Shown here: positions 63,300 to 64,000 of the stretch, one piece after another
Position numbering within the stretch: position 1 is the first letter of the stretch
Layout of the letters: the number at the start of each line of letters is the position of its first letter
NCBI RefSeq assembly: GCF_020852615.1
Contig: NZ_JADZAJ010000021.1
Coordinates: 37,286-101,285 of the forward strand
Direction: 5' to 3'
Length of the DNA stretch: 64,000 bases
Origin: Nitrosomonas sp.
GTDB lineage: Bacteria > Pseudomonadota > Gammaproteobacteria > Burkholderiales > Nitrosomonadaceae
The notes under the pieces: model-generated
Databases searched by the model: none
The model's input: only the letters and a program-made list of their open reading frames with translations
What the model was told of the DNA's origin: nothing
Position numbers and translations under genes: made by a program

Positions 63300-63750
63300 A
63301 TATCGACAAGTACCGACGTTTTGCAACGTGGCGGCACCGGCGGCCGTTTGGACGAGCCAGATTTCCAGCCCATTGAACGTCCGCAGTCCGCAAGCGCGGA
63401 CCGCTCGAGCAGTTTGTTGAAAATCAACGGCCTGGCATCGGGCCGTGCGGGCGGGTGAGGGTTCCTGCGGGTTCGTGCGGAAAGATTCGAACTCCTGCGG
63501 GGTCTGGGTGGAACGCGGAACCGAACCCGCGTCCGTAATCCGAGCCAGAGAGTAACGCCCTGCCCTTGAGGGTGCGGATTCGATGATTTGGCCATGTCGA
63601 GATCGGCCGCCAATGCGCGGCAGATCCTCGCGCGCCCTTCCCCCAAGACACTTGAACTGCGAGCGCGGCCTCGACTGGTCGGCGTCGCAGTTCTATGGGA
63701 GAATCTGCAAGACTTGGCAATCGAAATTCAATGTCTGCATAGGAACAGCA
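63300..63750. other. Region with the right att-like repeat, no intact gene seen
   Basis: About 450 bases between the frameshifted gene and the next HTH gene. Long frames exist on both strands because of high GC, but none resembles a family. It carries the second T-arm-like repeat at 63517-63536. Confidence 0.5.
63517..63536. repeat. Right copy of the tRNA/tmRNA-3'-end-like repeat, possible attachment site
   Basis: GGAACCGAACCCGCGTCCGT matches the copy at 61362-61381 at 19 of 20 bases and has the same orientation. Flanking bases are only partly alike. Distance between copies is about 2.15 kb. A flanking direct repeat of this kind is the classic sign of integrase-mediated insertion; no integrase gene is in the window. 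Confidence 0.6.
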
Positions 63751-63981
63751 ATGGCAGAGCCTGATGGCGACATCCTGACCTTGGACGAGGTCGCGGCCTA
63801 TCTGAAGGCGGGCAAGCGCACGATTTATCGGCTCGCGGCGAGCGGGGATATCCCTGCGTTCAAGCTCGGCGGGACGTGGCGGTTCTCGCGCAGCGACATC
63901 GAAAGCTGGATCAAGCAGCAATCGGCGGGCAGTCCCGAACGCGCCGCGAGCAAGGCATCGAACAAGGGGGATCGGAAGTAA
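63751..63981 (+). CDS. Excisionase-family helix-turn-helix protein
   Basis: A 76-residue MerR/excisionase-type DNA-binding protein: LTLDEVAAYLKAGKRTIYRL is the helix-turn-helix and KLGGTWRFSRSDIESWIKQ the C-terminal part, the common HTH_17 architecture. The ATG at 63751 has AGGAA just upstream. Its stop codon overlaps an ATG (63981) that opens the next gene, so the two are probably one operon. Small HTH genes of this kind often precede restriction-modification or other defence genes; that is inference. Confidence 0.85.
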   Translation: MAEPDGDILTLDEVAAYLKAGKRTIYRLAASGDIPAFKLGGTWRFSRSDIESWIKQQSAGSPERAASKASNKGDRK

Positions 63982-64000
63982 TGCTTGGACTGACGCTACG
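63981..64000 (+). CDS. Start of a further gene, cut by the window edge
   Basis: ATG at 63981 overlaps the stop of the excisionase-type gene by one base (TAATG) and opens a frame beginning MLGLTL. Only six codons are visible, so the product cannot be named. The tight coupling suggests an operon with the HTH protein. Confidence 0.4.

Noticed and set aside
62981..63646. Minus-strand frame of 221 codons in the island
   Set aside because: High GC leaves many open frames; this one is antisense to a better frame, also includes the RTRVRF artefact, and has no family signs.

Overview
The window looks like chromosome of an ammonia-oxidising betaproteobacterium of the Nitrosomonas type. This is inferred from recognisable gene content, protein sequences and gene order; no amo, hao or 16S gene lies here to prove it. 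From 1 to about 61,000 the DNA is ordinary core chromosome of moderate GC. From about 61,400 to the right edge it is visibly richer in GC and looks like a mobile or accessory island.

Layout. 1-5,700 (minus strand): tig-clpP-clpX protein quality control, a tRNA-Leu(UAG), a YciK-like SDR protein with degenerate catalytic residues, and groES-groEL behind a perfect CIRCE element. 5,849-11,036: bioA with a beta-CASP RNase, a monoheme cytochrome c lipoprotein, exonuclease III and alanine dehydrogenase. 11,432-17,582: flhB-flhA-flhF-flhG-fliA, the flagellar export core, polar placement factors and sigma-28. 17,764-22,131: SppA, an OmpA-type lipoprotein, an SH3 lipoprotein, an alpha/beta hydrolase and a universal stress protein. 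22,166-26,134: a ferric-iron ABC importer behind a Fur-box-like promoter. 26,170-33,941: mltB, trxA, rho, rpmE, a PP0621-type protein, ftsB, eno and pyrG.

34,025-39,799 is the most interesting locus. A guanidine-I (ykkC) riboswitch precedes an APC permease, two DUF1989 proteins (urea-amidolyase-associated proteins, now linked to carboxyguanidine deiminase) and a biotin-dependent carboxyltransferase. The last lacks the N-terminal biotin carboxylase domain of normal urea/guanidine carboxylases, and no allophanate hydrolase is present. A UT-family urea transporter lies convergent to it. Together these suggest nitrogen salvage from guanidine or urea in an organism that lives on ammonia, with parts missing or supplied from elsewhere.

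40,794-53,183: tilS-accA, a CNP1-like lipoprotein, a stomatin/NfeD pair, a Nudix hydrolase, a Tim44-domain protein, yicC, and the mnmG-rsmG-parA-parB cluster with a parS site. 53,212-54,050: flgM-flgN behind a sigma-28 promoter, which connects to fliA and the flh operon. 54,190-60,950: a YhiN flavoprotein, prfC, and the ATPase and one permease of a peptide ABC transporter whose other subunits are absent at the island border. 61,362-64,000: two copies of a tRNA/tmRNA-3'-end-like repeat flank a Fic protein, an AlpA-like DNA-binding protein and a frameshifted gene; an excisionase-type HTH gene follows.
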